Shown piece after piece: positions 47,701 through 50,711 of a stretch of DNA of 64,000 bases; the first letter of the stretch is position 1; each line of letters begins with the position of its first letter. Location of the stretch: the NCBI GenBank assembly GCA_030549495.1, contig JAUIRK010000097.1, forward strand, positions 467,001 to 531,000. The letters are read 5' to 3'. Source of the DNA: Nectonema munidae (lineage: Eukaryota; Nematomorpha; Nectonematoida; Nectonematidae). The notes beneath the pieces were generated by a model, which saw only the letters and a program-made list of their open reading frames with translations, was not told where the DNA came from and did not search any database. Both the position numbers and the translations under genes were made by a program.

Positions 47701-50641
47701 TCTTTTCATAATTTTTTGTTTTGAAAGTTACTCTGCCGAAGTTTTGGTGATAATATTTCAAAGTAGGTGGCCTAATATTGGCGGAATTTTCGTTTCCATT
47801 TCAAAGTCTCTCTTTTATTTGAATCGAATTTACCTTCATCTTCGTTATCATTTTTGTGTTTGCACATGCCAGTCTTTAACCACGGTTCCATTTGATTCCG
47901 TAAAATTCATGCTTATGTATAAGAATATTATAGATGTATTCAGACTAATTATAAACTTTTATAATAAATGCCTTCTTAATAGGATTCAACCTCAAAATTG
48001 CAACCAATCAGACAAAAAAGGAAGAAACAATGAATGAAGTAGTTAAATTTCCTTAAAAAATTAAGTAAACAAGATGAAAAAACTAAAAGAAAATCTAAAG
48101 GATATTAATTTTACAATTTGCTTGAATTAATATAATTAAGAAAACTAATTAAATTTCCAAAAATGAGGTAAAAAAGGCTGAATGAAAATAGCATTGAAAG
48201 AATAGTTTACAAAATGAAGCGAAAAGACTTCGTAAAAAATTTCAAAATAACAAATTCCTACTGAATCAATTATATTTTCCTAATCTTAATATTTTAAATT
48301 TTACATTTTATTATTTGTTTCATTTTTTAGTAGAATTATTTTTTTAGTAAAGCCATCTAATGATATTGTATTTATAATAATAAATTCTCATAAATAGCTA
48401 AATTCATTAATGTCCCTCACACTTTTCCCAGAGCATCAAAAGAAATAAATCTTGTAAATTTAACAGTCTCTGTTGTAATTTTAACCTCTTAACCGGAGTC
48501 ATCCATGACCATCGAAAGAGAGAAAGGAGACATCAAGAAAAACTTGATGATTCAGACTATATTGATTACAAACTCTCTTCATGTTAGAAAAAGTAACGGT
48601 TAAAAGCACAACTTAATTATTTTATAGAATATTACATATAATTCAGAATTTTCTCATGGACCCCATATGTCATTTTCAGGGAACCACGGATCCGTGTGTG
48701 GGAACTACTCGTCTATATGCTGCTCGCGAGTTTCTTTCCCGAATAGCATCCATAAAATCCTATGACAAGCCTTTACTAATTCGCTTATTCTGAAGTGCGT
48801 ATATGATAAAGGAAGGCAGTGTAGTGTTTTGAAAAAAAACGTTTCCTTTTTAAAAGTCGTGATTAAGCGCAAATAACAATAAAAATCAGGAAATTTAAAA
48901 ACTATCTCGAAATAAATTTAAAATTACCAAAGAAGAGGCTGGTAAGTTATAGACCTTTACAAAAAAATAAGAGCGGGCACAGAGAATAGAACCTTTATAA
49001 AATTTGACCCGTTATGGGTGCATAAATTGTCTGTGGAATGCTCTACCCGCCATACATATATATATATATATCTATTTTTTTAATGGATGGTTGATAAAGT
49101 GTTTGAGATTATTTCATTATATATTTGGGTAAAGCAGTCTATGAAACTGGGTGGGTTGTTCTTGGGCGAGTTGACCATACCCATCATACGATTGATCTAC
49201 GTCGCCTAACAATATTGAAGAATTTACGAAAGAGTTTGAGAAACTATTCTTCACTTGCTACCAGCAATCCCTTAAATCTCAAATTATTCTGCTAATGTAA
49301 TTGGGTAAAATTGAGCCAATGAAACGAATTCACGAACATGTTCGTTTGCTGATAGTATTTTGTGTTTTTGTCATTGAAATAGTTTTTTATTTTGTATATT
49401 TCTTTCTAGCTTTTTCACTGACACTTTGAATTGGGACGGTATTGCTGGTGAGTGGCCCAGTAAAAATAGCCTGGTGAAAGCTTTTGCTAGCTGTCTGATT
49501 TATGCATATTGTGGTCATGGATACGGTGGTAAAATAATGAGCAAGGAAGAGATAGGCGAACTCAGTGCAATCATGCCTTTGACTCTATTAATGGGCTGTT
49601 GTAGTGCTTCTGTCAAAAGCAAAGGAAAATTCATCTCCCCAACCTACTCAGCCCCCCTCTACTACATTTGCGCAGGAACGTAAGAAATTTGCTTTTTTAT
49701 TTTTCTCTCTTCCCCGCAAAAATGCCTTCCTAAACATTTGCTAACAACAAGAAACACTTTTTGCATGTAAATTTATATTTTTGGTATAGAGTATTTTCAA
49801 AATGTGAAACTTTTCCAATTATCCTAAGTAATTACTCTTTTTATTTATAAAACGCAATTTTTTTCAAAAGGAAAAAACACAGTGAGTGTTATAATTGTGA
49901 ACATAATGTTTTGGAAGAAGGTTGTTGTTGTTGTTGTTAGCCCCTAGATTATACTATCTCTATATGAGTATAATCTATCTTCAAAACAAAGCTTTGTTTA
50001 AACTGAGAGAGTATTTCCATAAAAGCAAATACTCTCAGGGAAAAGTGTAGGATTTTGTTACACTTTCGCAGCAGCAGCGATAAACTAGTGTAATTTCAGC
50101 CAACCCGCAAAAATGCACCATAAGGAATTGCATGCTTTGTTTTCAGAAGACAGGTGCTTTTTATAAACGGGTGTCTATTAAATCTGAGTTTAACGGTAGT
50201 TTTTGCATTCTATGTGTCAATTTTAATATTTTTTAATTTTAAAAGTTTGTTGTATGAATTTCACGAACCCTACTATCGGAATCGAAGTGAAGTATAAGTC
50301 GAGGTTCTCATTGAAAAAAGTTTACTTAGAGTCTGAAAATATTTAGGCATATTTAAATTCAATTATTTTACCTCATGTGGCAAGCTAATTTTGCCATCTT
50401 CTTTTTCAGAGACTTCTTCCTTGGAAACCTCTTTAATGTTACATCTCAGGACTGTGATCGATTTTTTCTCCGTTTCCTTAAACTTCTGTTTCATAAACAG
50501 AAAGAAGATGACTTCGAAATCGCATCAATCTTCACAGGAGATAATATTGGCCTTTGTGTTCACTTGGCAAAGAGCGCTTGCAAGTTCAAATACCTAATGG
50601 GAACTTCTCCTGTTATTTACGGAATTCCTTTTAGAAGTTGA
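5491..50641 (+). CDS. ESPL1: Separase (separin), peptidase C50, whole gene with introns
   Basis: Separase is the cysteine protease that, once freed from securin and CDK1-cyclin B, cleaves the kleisin subunit of cohesin and lets sister chromatids part. Identification rests on the C-terminal exons: the catalytic His in a YCGHGYGG context (codon 49516-49518), the catalytic Cys in LLMGCCSA (codon 49597-49599), the following FFLGNLFNVTSQDCDRF block and the last residues KYLMGTSPVIYGIPF, all in the order and spacing of the C50 domain. Upstream exons give helical repeats like the separase TPR/HEAT superhelix. Twenty-one exons were traced. Phases close for 29901-50641, 11513-16816 and several other pairs, and fail to close at 9223/11513, 16816/17837, 24171/25019 and 27314/29901, where a short exon or another splice site is probably missing. 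The initiator ATG is not located. No in-frame disruption was seen in the catalytic part, so the gene looks functional. Single-copy separase in many invertebrates has this long form. Confidence 0.96.
5840..6040. repeat. GGTTC(A/G)GTTCGGT-rich MITE remnant
   Basis: Several overlapping copies of GGTTCAGTTCGGT/GGTTCTGTTAGGTTC lie between 5868 and 5984. Subterminal arrays of this motif mark small hAT-like MITEs. No clean ends or target duplication could be found. Confidence 0.45.
7303..7375 (+). repeat. tRNA-like pol III promoter module inside the hAT
   Basis: A 73-bp block has an A-box-like TGGCAGGTTGG (7311-7321) and a canonical B box GGTTCGATTCC (7354-7364) at tRNA spacing. The block between them (TGGACTCAGTACGGAAGCC) recalls a tRNA-Leu anticodon arm. 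The acceptor ends pair poorly, so it is a tRNA-derived SINE head rather than a functional tRNA gene. The same block is present in the inverted copy at about 53250-53323. Confidence 0.7.
8390..8490 (+). repeat. Purine-rich minisatellite (GAGAGCTTGA-type units)
   Basis: Degenerate tandem units of about 20-25 bp containing GAGAGCTTGAATGAG/GAAAGCTTGAGTGA. The reverse complement of the same array is present at 52125-52205 in the second hAT copy, so it belongs to the element. Confidence 0.7.
9120..9223 (+). CDS. ESPL1: Separase, small N-terminal exon
   Basis: This is an open segment after CATCAGAG (acceptor at 9117 or 9119), ending ATAAG|GTTTCA at 9223. The translation includes FVILWTELLTNGSYETLN, which resembles the human separase stretch beginning FSLLWKGAEALL in order and hydrophobic pattern. 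Taking the acceptor at 9119 makes it phase 0 and compatible with the 5760 donor. Its out-phase (2) does not match the 11513 acceptor (needs 1), so an exon is missing or this donor is not the one used. Confidence 0.55.
9224..11512 (+). other. Separase intron with no recognised gene
   Basis: AT-rich intron sequence. It holds a decayed TTAA element (10156-10270) and a short block at 10860-10960 (GGATACTGGGCTTCGATAACTC) that recurs in altered form at 45250-45290. An exon needed to reconcile splice phases could hide here. Confidence 0.5.
10156..10270 (+). mobile_element. TTAA-flanked MITE, family A, right end lost
   Basis: Begins TTAACCGGTTATC and continues with the family A body (CAGTCGACATA, then AATGCTTTTTAATACAAATCTTC, then TACATTAGATATC), matching 27827-27963 base by base with scattered changes. 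The closing GGGTTAA end is missing after about 10270. Confidence 0.8.
11513..11702 (+). CDS. ESPL1: Separase, N-terminal repeat-region exon
   Basis: The acceptor is TATTTTTAG|AATGC and the donor GAATC|GTAATT. The exon is open for 63 codons and codes for amphipathic helices (KCFLFCLFFYFEKNE, KIKGIICSVISL). Its out-phase (2) fits the next exon exactly, making a Ser codon across the junction. The assignment comes from splice-phase linkage to the neighbouring exons. No motif is diagnostic by itself. Confidence 0.7.
11834..12000 (+). CDS. ESPL1: Separase, N-terminal repeat-region exon
   Basis: A strong polypyrimidine tract and CAAAG acceptor precede the exon; the donor is CAAGA|GTACCG at 12000. 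It codes for about 56 residues of helical sequence (KKEIFSHLLSSCDAYC, TFYTSMLQQIHFHYIL). It enters in phase 2 from 11702 and leaves in phase 1 into 15551, both of which close. Only 131 bases separate it from the preceding exon. Confidence 0.72.
12364..12527. repeat. Hairpin-rich repeat, copy 1
   Basis: Begins with (GTT)4 and ends at CACCATAA. It is near identical to 49921-50126 over ACAAAGCTTTGTTTAAACTG, the AGGGAAAAGTGTAG segment and GCAGCAGCAGCGATAAAC. It contains the palindrome AACAAAGCTTTGTT and the stem GTGTA/TACAC. This copy lacks the first stem-loop present in copy 2. The family is not one I recognise. Confidence 0.8.
13352..14043 (+). mobile_element. MULE (Mutator-like) element with 9-bp target duplication
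   Basis: The element runs 13361-14034 and is flanked by identical 9-bp repeats CATCGACAG (13352-13360 and 14035-14043), a duplication length typical of MULEs. The termini are inverted (GGTTCTAAGAAAAAACCCCC against GGTGGACGGAAAAAACCCCC). The right terminus repeats a GGGGGATTTTTTCC unit about five times. It carries the C-terminal part of a MULE transposase and is inserted in the RNase-H domain of the hAT around it. Confidence 0.9.
13406..13804 (+). pseudogene. MULE transposase C-terminal fragment
   Basis: The 132-residue open segment contains WNMYARVQEDLPKTNNAVEG, then WHRSFASLVGCSHPNIFAFL, then QKEQAIQE. This is the conserved C-terminal signature of animal MULE transposases (TNN-VEGWH, HPN-W, L--EQ). 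The DDE catalytic core and the N-terminal zinc finger are absent, so it is an internally deleted copy. Confidence 0.88.
14481..15550 (+). other. Separase intron, no gene seen
   Basis: AT-rich intron between the hAT debris and the exon at 15551. No repeat with clear ends was recognised. Confidence 0.5.
15551..15850 (+). CDS. ESPL1: Separase, N-terminal repeat-region exon
   Basis: Open for about 100 codons with the donor AAAAG|GTATGC at 15850. The acceptor is at 15550 (fits phase 1 from 12000) or at 15555 (phase 0). It codes for helical repeat sequence (LKWLSSFSFCFSDEQ, LFTSAYECLVASLSAFLNAC, ERVLDEIVIKNIIPLIKP) of the superhelix that forms the securin-binding scaffold in other separases. Its out-phase (1) joins 16816 to make a Glu codon. 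Base composition is less AT-rich than the surrounding intron. Confidence 0.82.
16816..17010 (+). CDS. ESPL1: Separase, N-terminal repeat-region exon (3' end uncertain)
   Basis: Acceptor AAATTAG at 16815, entered in phase 1 from 15850. It codes for FLDKVSLMFYSLISKLEKFE, RWESIESILIKFIQHQPDF and EKWAVLKFRVKK, a typical helix-turn-helix pair. The reading frame stays open to 17138, so the donor is ambiguous: ACAC|GTATCA at 17010 is the best match to consensus but does not agree in phase with 17837. The true end may lie between 16995 and 17046. Confidence 0.75.
17837..18033 (+). CDS. ESPL1: Separase, probable N-terminal exon
   Basis: Preceded by a pyrimidine-rich TTTCTCCTTTTCTCAAG and open until 18038. 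It codes for VTHFEWVKVSFMVKILLKF, then helical and Ser-rich sequence. A donor at 18033 (TGTA|GTAGTT) leaves phase 1, which joins 23016 to make a Lys codon. The donor one codon earlier would create a stop at that junction. Entry phase does not match the preferred donor of the previous exon. Confidence 0.6.
18088..18209. repeat. 63-bp tandem duplication
   Basis: Two head-to-tail units start at 18088 and 18151, each beginning TAATCGTAGCACG and containing CAATGGGC-CTCTCTAACAC and TTTGATCCTGCC. The units differ by a few bases and a 4-base gap. Confidence 0.93.
18210..19435 (+). other. Separase intron, no gene seen
   Basis: AT-rich intron. A short direct repeat (AATATAAAAAACTAA / AATATAAAAGACTAA) occurs near 18920-18980. 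No gene or recognised element. Confidence 0.5.
19436..20340 (-). mobile_element. pogo/Tigger-type DDE transposase remnant
   Basis: The minus-strand segment 19890-19450 is open for 146 codons and matches the DDE_1 endonuclease fold: FDVNQSSSFCQSDTTTYEV, then LNVCFRPNGQQPTLEIIF, RGQDKRLNSVKKAFWG, INEWQDTHFCLKW and FVLIIDNLEGHI, where DN---H is the second catalytic Asp motif. The third acidic residue should lie beyond the frame break near 19450 and was not found. Upstream on the minus strand (to about 20330) a KHDALFKADVIRKKEG stretch resembles the N-terminal DNA-binding helix. No termini were located. It is dead and lies in a separase intron. Confidence 0.78.
21407..21687. mobile_element. hAT MITE, 265 bp, with TA-type 8-bp target duplication
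   Basis: The element runs 21415-21679 with inverted ends CAGGCCTACTCAACT and CAGAGGTACTCAATT. It is flanked by perfect GTGTATAA repeats (21407-21414 and 21680-21687). Subterminal GGGCC/GGCCC blocks and an AT-rich core are visible; there is no coding capacity. Confidence 0.93.
21688..23015 (+). other. Separase intron, no supported gene
   Basis: AT-rich with long T-rich stretches. One open segment with splice-like ends (about 22336-22460) was considered as an exon and not accepted, because the flanking exons already join in phase without it. Confidence 0.45.
23016..23123 (+). CDS. ESPL1: Separase, repeat-region exon
   Basis: Acceptor TTTATTTTAG at 23015, entered in phase 1. It codes for IFNQSSCLNLLKAANLNIS, then RDSILHMLRRELLLVEG. 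Donor choices are GAAG|GTGTGT (23123, consensus-like, phase 1) or GAAGGT|GTGTTT (23126, phase 0); only the second opens the next exon at 24171 in frame, so the end may be 23126. Confidence 0.72.
23415..23540. mobile_element. TTAA-flanked MITE, family A
   Basis: TTAACCCGTTAACG at the left and CGTTAACGGGTTAA at the right form perfect 14-bp inverted ends including the TTAA target. The interior has CAGACGATATC and GCAGACGATTTTATT. Length is 126 bp. Confidence 0.93.
23611..23647. repeat. (ATT)n/(ATC)n microsatellite
   Basis: Uninterrupted TTA units grading into TCA units, read directly. Confidence 0.9.
24171..24329 (+). CDS. ESPL1: Separase, TPR-like exon
   Basis: Strong acceptor CTTTTAG at 24170; open to the TAA at 24336. 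It codes for DESLLIAKHILKCVKGDSDT, then LQILNHIAWIKFKFLSDEKY and LQLLSQDE, a helical pair like TPR units. The donor is unclear (24325 or 24329) and neither gives the phase needed at 25019, so this junction is unresolved. Confidence 0.72.
25019..25188 (+). CDS. ESPL1: Separase, TPR-like exon
   Basis: Acceptor TATTAAAG at 25018, donor GTCAAA|GTAATT at 25188, out-phase 0. It codes for FQNTFSFFLRKTKDYADSVL, AKLNSIPKHSL and AQSIHLLSYFLKYFAYSVK. Joins 27136 in phase. An alternative open frame just upstream (24915-25010, KDKRSLVEMCFETVTLLYL) overlaps in another frame and may be a lost or unrecognised exon. Confidence 0.72.
25189..26951 (+). other. Separase intron, no gene seen
   Basis: AT-rich intron without a recognisable element or exon. 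Confidence 0.5.
26952..27075. mobile_element. TTAA-flanked MITE, family C
   Basis: Starts TTAACCCTATGAGGACCAGTG and ends TCTAAGGGTTAG, where the final TTAA has decayed to TTAG. The body matches 31225-31349 and 61430-61566 (AGTATATAAAATTCTAT, then AAAATTATGGT). Confidence 0.75.
27136..27314 (+). CDS. ESPL1: Separase, repeat-region exon
   Basis: Acceptor TTTGTTTAG at 27135, donor GATTG|GTACAT at 27314. Open for 59 codons beginning SESVELSVSRTNPMTEANTQ and ending HLFQCFHFWMKIKDLFDW. It begins in phase 0, matching 25188, and ends in phase 2. The next traced exon (29901) starts in phase 0, and a direct join would create a stop, so a short exon of 3n+1 bases is expected between 27315 and 29900. 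Confidence 0.75.
27827..27963. mobile_element. TTAA-flanked MITE, family A
   Basis: Starts TTAACCGGTTATCGACC and ends GGTCGATAACGGGTTAA, 137 bp, imperfect inverted ends. Inverted in orientation relative to 23415-23540 and matching 46199-46335 throughout. Confidence 0.92.
28395..28740. repeat. Interspersed repeat with CAGTTTG/CATTTTGCC termini
   Basis: The left side reads GAACAGTTTGCGTGCG, then GTTTGTCTACGGACATTTTG; the right side has CGGCAAATGTCCGCCTGTCG. The inner part is T-rich. Fragments of similar terminal sequence (CCGTTAGGCAAACTGTCCAG) occur at 54134-54160 and 51240-51260. Probably a non-autonomous DNA element; class not determined. Confidence 0.5.
28945..29320. mobile_element. hAT-like MITE with GGGTGGACA / TGTCCACTC ends
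   Basis: Inverted ends GGGTGGACA (28951) and TGTCCACTC (about 29307) bracket a body with GGGCC-rich subterminal blocks (GGGCCGTATGTGGCCTACAGG near 29275) and an AT-rich core. No convincing target duplication was found. Confidence 0.6.
29901..30233 (+). CDS. ESPL1: Separase, large repeat-region exon
   Basis: Acceptor TCTAATTTAG at 29900, donor TTAAAG|GTATAG at 30233; 111 codons, phase 0 at both ends. It codes for helical repeats (ESLLLIKFCEYYLSKLLSIV, FVETYFFALYEIIH, RIKLQLHFCRLHIFLSDLK). It joins 35571 in phase. From here on every splice junction of the gene closes. A decayed genomic copy of this exon and its donor lies at 54340-54640, outside the gene. Confidence 0.85.
30365..31012. repeat. 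Interspersed repeat with AAAGTTGAC ends, copy 1
   Basis: Shares ordered blocks with 36600-37560 in the same orientation: TTTGTAAAGGCGCGATCTTT, TCCTCTCTGTTGT, ACTTCTTTTACCCAAA, ACGTGTTTTAGAATAAG, ATCAAAAGTTGACTTTTAAC. Several AAAAGTTGAC/AAAGTTGACCTAT motifs occur toward both ends. No coding capacity; class unknown. Confidence 0.75.
31225..31349. mobile_element. TTAA-flanked MITE, family C
   Basis: The left end is decayed (TTTGAGGGCCAGTGGGACAC) and the right end is CTTCAAAGGGTTAA with the TTAA at 31346-31349. The interior has a near-perfect inverted pair ATCGTCTGCTTT / AAAGCAGACGA. Confidence 0.8.
31350..32519 (+). other. Separase intron, no gene seen
   Basis: AT-rich intron. Open segments on the minus strand at 31411-31675 do not match any family I know and lack supporting signals. 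Confidence 0.45.
32530..33083 (+). mobile_element. Older hAT transposase remnant (ZMYM1-like type)
   Basis: Plus-strand pieces recall the ZMYM1/TTF-finger hAT proteins: KSEKAFVAIGFNDWWKQ at 32538-32588, and near 32890-33070 a segment with QSVIQMIRDEIEKS, then YSILIDESKNNSGHEELC, where SI--DES---S--EQ is the first catalytic Asp region. Stops break it. It is interrupted at 33084 by the younger hAT. Confidence 0.6.
33084..35372 (-). mobile_element. hAT transposon, 2.27 kb, both ends and target duplication intact
   Basis: The element runs 33092-35364, flanked by perfect ATCTAGAA repeats (33084-33091 and 35365-35372). Ends are CAGGGTTGTCCAAAC and, read inward from the right, CAGTGCTTCTCAAAC. The minus strand carries a transposase in three open pieces: N-terminal (34685-35005; VSLLMAKSKKAFSEGDLIKR, FSLALDESTDI), central (33823-34581; CIVTDGAKSMTG, FHCIIHQESL, STVRWLSAGKCL) and the hATC tail (33477-33671; GSTYLCEVAFSAIKSIKSKE, LRLAL). 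It resembles GTF2IRD2/SCAND3-type hAT proteins. At least two frame breaks stop it from being functional. Ends and duplication are clean, so it is among the younger insertions here. Confidence 0.95.
35571..35799 (+). CDS. ESPL1: Separase, TPR-region exon
   Basis: Acceptor TTCTTTTAG at 35570, donor AATGTG|GTAAGA at 35799. Enters in phase 0, leaves in phase 1. It codes for LKESLSLCREIANNKLLQET, then IDFFLIYAKYFALLQHQNK and MNSLRSCCIHECSLLKC. The first helix resembles the TPR helix of vertebrate separase around ALALWKELL. It lies 200 bp beyond the hAT insertion at 33084-35372. Confidence 0.88.
36600..37560. repeat. Interspersed repeat with AAAGTTGAC ends, copy 2
   Basis: Homologous in the same orientation to 30365-31012 (GAAAAGGCGCGATCTTTTGG, TCCTCTCTGTTGTTTG, GTCTTCTTTTACCTAAACTT, TCAAAAGTTGACTTTATTG). 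It is longer because of AT-rich insertions near 36790-37390. It ends about 70 bp before the next separase exon. Confidence 0.72.
37632..37799 (+). CDS. ESPL1: Separase, TPR-region exon
   Basis: Acceptor CTGTCATTTAG at 37631, donor TTGAAAG|GTTTCC at 37799. Phase 1 in and phase 1 out, making Asp and Ala codons across its two junctions. It codes for CQFCLLQCITSPIWFYSSAL, then RIAVGILGFNKVML and NLQEVSFLK. Confidence 0.87.
38965..39118 (+). CDS. ESPL1: Separase, TPR-region exon
   Basis: Acceptor CTTTTGTTCAG at 38964, donor TTTTTG|GTAAAA at 39118. It codes for NISQCLHLISRTLTTLHFLT and LPREAKFYLDEGVKLSQLYS. The second part aligns with human separase [20 protein letters not shown], a TPR helix pair near the end of the superhelix. 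The Trp codon split by the donor is completed by the next exon. Confidence 0.92.
39190..39329. mobile_element. TTAA MITE, family C-like, decayed left end
   Basis: The right end reads TGAAACGGTTAA with TTAA at 39326-39329. Inside are ATCGTCCGTCTG and GAAAGCAGACAATTGG, the degenerate family C inverted pair. The left TTAA could not be recognised. Confidence 0.6.
39532..39648. mobile_element. TTAA-flanked MITE, family B
   Basis: Starts TTAACCCGATTTAGTACCAG and ends TGGTACTAAATGGGTTAA, long inverted ends with the TTAA duplicated; 117 bp. Inner inverted GTTCCAAAAG / CTTTTGGGAAC arms are also visible. Confidence 0.92.
40745..41885 (-). mobile_element. RTE-like LINE, 5'-truncated
   Basis: On the minus strand, from 41885 down: FVDLEKAYNTIPRKV (RT domain, with one frame change), KMGLHQG near 41640, LLFADDLAGYWKKARNIL with the FADD catalytic motif near 41545, then the thumb region (41486-40959) with FKYLGTQILKKGSCEKE, VRPVMTCGCECWSLRKK and AFGQLLRKKE, and the tail segment GRKRQRWKDGLVERLQDLGL near 40880. 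This C-terminal signature is that of RTE-type and related non-LTR polymerases. The 5' part with the endonuclease is missing, as usual for truncated LINE insertions. Several frame breaks make it dead. Confidence 0.87.
41934..42190. mobile_element. hAT MITE (CAGGGGTGTCC terminus)
   Basis: The left end CAGGGGTGTCCAGCC starts at 41942 after the flank AGTTAGAT. A GCGCCAC block near 41972 is mirrored by AAGGCGCCATT near 42170. The right end is too decayed to place exactly. The element ends about 120 bp before the acceptor of the large separase exon. Confidence 0.6.
42314..44153 (+). CDS. ESPL1: Separase, large central exon (superhelix end, linker, pseudo-protease start)
   Basis: Acceptor GTTTTCCAG at 42313, donor AAAATGAAA|GTAAAC at 44153; 613 codons with no break. 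It opens with the last TPR helices (FKAFLLRSCIFNASTENLNC, like human ALFLVLKGELELA). The middle is hydrophobic helical sequence. A basic, charged linker follows near 43320-43440 (ARKARKNEV, ERKKRNRKL), a plausible nuclear localisation signal and the disordered region that in other separases takes cleavage and phosphorylation. The end (43880-44153; FQLSIVKIGS, RSPVIAIFPLP) corresponds to the beta-strand part of the substrate-binding domain before the active site. The next exon continues in phase 0. Confidence 0.93.
44154..45536 (+). other. Separase intron, no gene seen
   Basis: AT-rich intron. A short block at 45247-45290 (GATACTGGGTTTCGATAGCTC) resembles 10880-10915. Nothing else recognised. 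Confidence 0.5.
45537..45890 (+). CDS. ESPL1: Separase, substrate-binding/pseudo-protease exon
   Basis: Acceptor TTTTTTTTCAG at 45536, donor GAAAAT|GTAAGT at 45890 (consensus), phase 0 at both ends. EYMEFLEMKVFGVWRFLFVG aligns with the family block whose human form contains [20 protein letters not shown]. The end, CVYLFLEN, aligns with human HLVLVLDKDL, the strand leading into the protease domain. Confidence 0.95.
46199..46335. mobile_element. TTAA-flanked MITE, family A (first of three in a row)
   Basis: Starts TTAACCCGTTAACGCCC and ends GGTCGTTAACGGGTTAA; 137 bp. Its right TTAA (46332-46335) is also the left TTAA of the next element. Confidence 0.93.
46332..46470. mobile_element. TTAA-flanked MITE, family B (second of three in a row)
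   Basis: Starts TTAACCCATTAAGTACC and ends GGCTTAATGGGTTAA; 139 bp. The interior has CAGACGATATT, GCAGACGATTTATATT and GCAGACGAAGATG. Its right TTAA is shared with the third element. Confidence 0.93.
46467..46594. mobile_element. TTAA-flanked MITE, family B (third of three in a row)
   Basis: Starts TTAAGGCCAAGCAAAGCAG, so its left inverted end is altered, and ends GGCCGTAAATGGGTTAA. The body matches the second element almost base for base (GCAGACGATTTATATTCAAA, AGTAGACGAAGATG). Confidence 0.9.
46752..46975 (+). CDS. ESPL1: Separase, protease-domain exon 1
   Basis: Acceptor GTGTTTAG at 46751, donor TCAAC|GTAATT at 46975. SLSCLPIESFSLNASTPFYR corresponds to human [20 protein letters not shown], and NGFFVIDPERNLTSTNAIF to STFYVLNPHNNLSSTEEQF, the strand and loop that precede the catalytic His. 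It is entered in phase 0 and left in phase 2. Lies directly downstream of the three TTAA elements, with about 157 bp between. Confidence 0.97.
47046..47710 (-). mobile_element. Internally deleted hAT (ZBED5-like), one end visible
   Basis: Terminus CAGGGGTGTCAG at 47054 with flank GTTTAAAC (47046-47053). On the minus strand (47700 to 47340) pieces of the transposase N-terminal half can be read: LIAKADKQHTLAEELILNEA, then VSKYTVQKRIDDISENIKK and YSLQLDETTDVSNSAKLLAF with the first catalytic Asp motif. The rest of the core and the hATC tail are missing before the terminus. Frame breaks are present. The other end was not found; sequence to about 48400 may belong to it. Confidence 0.78.
47711..49409 (+). 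other. Separase intron, no gene seen
   Basis: AT-rich intron. The open segment across 47594-48037 overlaps hAT debris and shows no family match. An (AT)n run lies at 49057-49072. Confidence 0.5.
49410..49679 (+). CDS. ESPL1: Separase, catalytic exon with His and Cys
   Basis: Acceptor TTTCTTTCTAG at 49409, donor GGAAC|GTAAGA at 49679, phase 2 at both ends. NWDGIAGEWPSKNSLVKAF matches human GWRGVVGEVPRPEQVQEAL. The catalytic His is in YAYCGHGYGG (codon 49516-49518) and the catalytic Cys in LLMGCCSASV (codon 49597-49599), at the spacing of the C50 family. The residue after the Cys is a second Cys where most separases have Ser. The exon ends in APLYYICAG, like human IVLKYIMAG. Confidence 0.98.
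49921..50126. repeat. Hairpin-rich repeat, copy 2
   Basis: Begins (GTT)6 and ends CACCATAA. Stem-loops in order: AGATTATACT/AGTATAATCT, the palindrome AACAAAGCTTTGTT, CTGAGAGAGTATTT/AAATACTCTCAG and AAGTGTA/TACACTT, followed by GCAGCAGCAGCG. It is near identical to 12364-12527 outside the first stem-loop. It sits in the last separase intron. Confidence 0.85.
50410..50641 (+). CDS. ESPL1: Separase, terminal exon
   Basis: Acceptor TTCTTTTTCAG at 50409, stop TGA at 50639-50641. DFFLGNLFNVTSQDCDRFFL matches human [20 protein letters not shown], the substrate-pocket block after the catalytic Cys. The Trp usual in GNLWDVT is Phe here. The protein ends KYLMGTSPVIYGIPFRS, like human KYLIGAAPIAYGLPVSL. 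The frame continues from 49679 in phase 2. Confidence 0.98.
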
Positions 50642-50705
50642 GTTTTATCGCGAGAATGATATGAGATTTTATTTTTTGACGTTATTTTATTTTTCTATAT
50701 TTACA

Positions 50706-50711
50706 AATAAA
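50706..50711 (+). terminator. Likely separase poly(A) signal AATAAA
   Basis: First AATAAA downstream of the separase stop, 64 bp after it, followed by T-rich sequence. Confidence 0.65.
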
